Positions 34,167 to 36,263 of a DNA stretch of 36,263 bases are shown here, piece by piece; position 1 is the stretch's first letter; the number at the start of each line of letters is the position of its first letter. The position numbers and the translations under genes are program-made. The stretch lies in assembly GCA_029573015.1 (NCBI GenBank), contig JAKQHK010000050.1:1-36263 (forward strand). The letters are read 5' to 3'. This DNA is from a bacterium (GTDB lineage Bacteria > Patescibacteriota > CG2-30-54-11). The notes beneath the pieces are model-generated. The model worked only from the letters and a program-made list of their open reading frames with translations. It did no database searches and had not been told where the DNA came from.

Positions 34167-35354
34167 ATGGCTACTATCGGCATTGACGCCCGCATGATCT
34201 TTTATACCGGCATCGGTCGACATGTTCTCAATCTGGTAACGCGTATCCCCCGGCTCGATCCGGACAATGATTATCGTCTCTTCGTCAGACCAGAAGATGA
34301 AAAACGCATCGCAGAACTGATCGGAGACGAAAATCCTCGAGTAACCTGTGTGCCGACCGTATCCTCTATCTATAATCTCAGAGAGCAGACAACGCACCTG
34401 CGCATCCTGCAGCAGGCCAGGCTGGATTTGCTGCATGTGCCCCATTTCAACATCCCCATTCTCTACCGCGGCAAGCTCATCGTCACCATCCACGACCTCA
34501 TCCAGGCGCATTTCCCCAGCCAGGAGACTGCCAATGCCGGTCTGAAACGGCTGGCGTACAAGCTGGTTATCTCCCTGGCGCTGCGCAAAGCTCAACGGAT
34601 CTCAGTTGTATCCAAGTATACCCGCGATGATATTATCCGCACGTTCCATACGCCAGCAGAAAAAATCGAGGTGATTTATAACGGAATAGATGAATGCTGG
34701 GAAAAGACAACCTATGATGCGGGTCTGGCAGAACATGTGCTGGCACGGTACGGGGTGAAAAAGCCCTTCCTCCTCTATGTCGGACTCTCCAGTCTGCACA
34801 AGAATCTCCTCAGGCTTATCGAAGCCATGCAGTTCGTCCGCAAGCACAGCGCCCACGACATCCAGCTGGCGATCGCCGGCAAAAAGGACCCGCGCTACCT
34901 GCCGCAACTGGAAGCAAAAATCAAAGAGCTGCACCTCGAGCAGGCAGTAGTATTCACTGATTTTCTCGGAGATGCAGACCTGAAAATCATGTACAACAGC
35001 GCCGAAGCATTTGTTTTTCCCTCGCTCTACGAAGGCTTCGGCTTACCGCCGCTAGAAGCGTTGCAGTCCGGCCTGCCGGTCGTCAGCTCCAATGCGACTT
35101 CCCTGCCTGAAGTGCTCGGCGATGCAGCCACCTATTTTGACCCCACCTCCGTGCTCGACATGGCCAAAGCCATCACTTCGGTACTCAAGGACAAAAAAAA
35201 CATCCCTGTATATACCAAACGTTTCTCGTGGGATGTCTTTGCCAGACAGACATTAGAGCTGTACAAATCGGTGCTGGCTACCGACGGGCAAACAGACGCT
35301 CCAGCTCCTCCTGCGTCAAACGCAGCATCGTCGGACGGCCATGCGGACAGGTAA
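34167..35354 (+). CDS. GT4-family glycosyltransferase
   Basis: YTGIGRHVLNLV, VTIHDLIQAHFP, SVVSKYTRDDIIRTFHTPAEKIEVIYNGID, FVFPSLYEGFGLPPLEALQSGLPVVSSNATSLPEVLGDAATYFDP. Confidence 0.93.
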   Translation: MATIGIDARMIFYTGIGRHVLNLVTRIPRLDPDNDYRLFVRPEDEKRIAELIGDENPRVTCVPTVSSIYNLREQTTHLRILQQARLDLLHVPHFNIPILYRGKLIVTIHDLIQAHFPSQETANAGLKRLAYKLVISLALRKAQRISVVSKYTRDDIIRTFHTPAEKIEVIYNGIDECWEKTTYDAGLAEHVLARYGVKKPFLLYVGLSSLHKNLLRLIEAMQFVRKHSAHDIQLAIAGKKDPRYLPQLEAKIKELHLEQAVVFTDFLGDADLKIMYNSAEAFVFPSLYEGFGLPPLEALQSGLPVVSSNATSLPEVLGDAATYFDPTSVLDMAKAITSVLKDKKNIPVYTKRFSWDVFARQTLELYKSVLATDGQTDAPAPPASNAASSDGHADR

Positions 35355-36263
35355 ACGGCTGCTCACACGCAAATAAGTCAGAAATAATTTTCTGCATCTG
35401 AGGCTGCGTTAACACTTCATGTGCTTTCACGCTCATCCTGCAAGCCCTTTGGATGAGTTTTTTTTCAATTTCCTTTTCTGGCGTCTTGCCCTTCTTTTCC
35501 TCGAGCAATTCATCCACCAGACCGCGAATCACAGCTCCGAGATTTACGTGTGCTAACACTACAGGCACAGCACGTACGATAAATTCCCGCTCACCGAACA
35601 CGGCAATGTCAATCCCCATGTTTTGTAACAGATGCATATTGTCTTGCAGTACTTCCACCTCCTGCCAACCAAGTTCAATAGTCTCAGGCAGCAACAGACT
35701 TTGAATGGCAGCTGATCGCTGACTGCTGATTGCGGACAGCTTCTCGAACATCATCCGCTCCTGAGCTGCGTGCTGATCGATGAGCATGATGCCTTCCTCA
35801 TCCTGTGCCAGAATATAGGTTGCATAGAGCTGAGCTAACGGTGCAGCCTGTTTTTCGAGCGGCAGACGTATTTCTTCCTTGAGCGAAAAAGTCTGCGATG
35901 TCCCCCGCTCATTCATCACAGCCCTGTCTCCTGACGCACTGATCCCTGACGCACTGACTCCTGCCTTCTGATTCCCCAGTTCTGCCCGTGGTACGAGATT
36001 CACCTCGTTCAGCGCGAGCATCACTGCCTCCTCAACCACGCGATACACTTCCTGAGGCCGCTGGAATTTCACCTCTGCCTTGCGCGGATGTACATTTACA
36101 TCTACGAGATCGAACGGCAGAGAAATGTTAAGCAAGAAAATCGGTTTTTCTTTGTGATCAAGCAGGGTGTGAAATGCTTCCCGCACCCGGTAGTCGACCA
36201 AGTAATCATTGACCCGCCGACCGTTTATATACACATACTGATGCTTGCGGCTCTGACGCGCTT
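35278..36263 (-). CDS. mutL: DNA mismatch repair protein MutL, 5' part outside window
   Basis: Frame open at right edge (...RQSRKHQYVYINGRRV); VDVNVHPRKAEVKF, endonuclease motif DQHAAQERMMFE, ACRMSVKAHEVL, CPHGRPT. Confidence 0.95.
   Translation of the reverse strand, partial: ARQSRKHQYVYINGRRVNDYLVDYRVREAFHTLLDHKEKPIFLLNISLPFDLVDVNVHPRKAEVKFQRPQEVYRVVEEAVMLALNEVNLVPRAELGNQKAGVSASGISASGDRAVMNERGTSQTFSLKEEIRLPLEKQAAPLAQLYATYILAQDEEGIMLIDQHAAQERMMFEKLSAISSQRSAAIQSLLLPETIELGWQEVEVLQDNMHLLQNMGIDIAVFGEREFIVRAVPVVLAHVNLGAVIRGLVDELLEEKKGKTPEKEIEKKLIQRACRMSVKAHEVLTQPQMQKIISDLFACEQPFTCPHGRPTMLRLTQEELERLFARR
35930..35957. repeat. 13-bp direct repeat (15-bp period) inside mutL linker
   Basis: CCTGACGCACTGA at 35930-35942 and 35945-35957; encodes VSASGISASGD. 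Confidence 0.85.

Overview
About 36 kb of densely packed bacterial chromosome. Gene content, a ThrRS without its TGS domain, a MutY-like enzyme without a Fe-S cluster, and a baseplate-J-like envelope protein fit a Patescibacteria/CPR-type genome; this placement is an inference and was not tested. Most of the window is recognisable core genes: FtsA/PilM-like ATPase (partial), ruvX, mltG, tRNA-Pro(GGG), rlmD, mutY-like, ECF sigma factor plus a membrane partner, AP-endonuclease/TIM barrel, VTT-family protein, ogt, HU, rny, miaB, thrS, Nif3-like, four-helix-bundle (23S IVP-like) protein, rdgB, O-antigen ligase-like, topA, eno, HhH-TM-LytR_C fusion, mannose-1-P guanylyltransferase, dprA, tatD, GT4 glycosyltransferase and mutL (partial). 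The best non-coding find is a complete T-box riboswitch upstream of thrS. It has a promoter, a very short Stem I with an ACC codon in its terminal loop, an antiterminator with a TGGAACC bulge, and a competing terminator with a T-run. The second theme is degenerate short tandem repeats (about 7-15 bp period) that fill intergenic spaces and also occur in frame inside MiaB and MutL. Other points of interest are a four-helix-bundle gene bounded by 15-bp inverted repeats, a tetranucleotide microsatellite abutting the miaB start codon, a duplicated tRNA 3' end, a candidate structured RNA, and several orphan genes.
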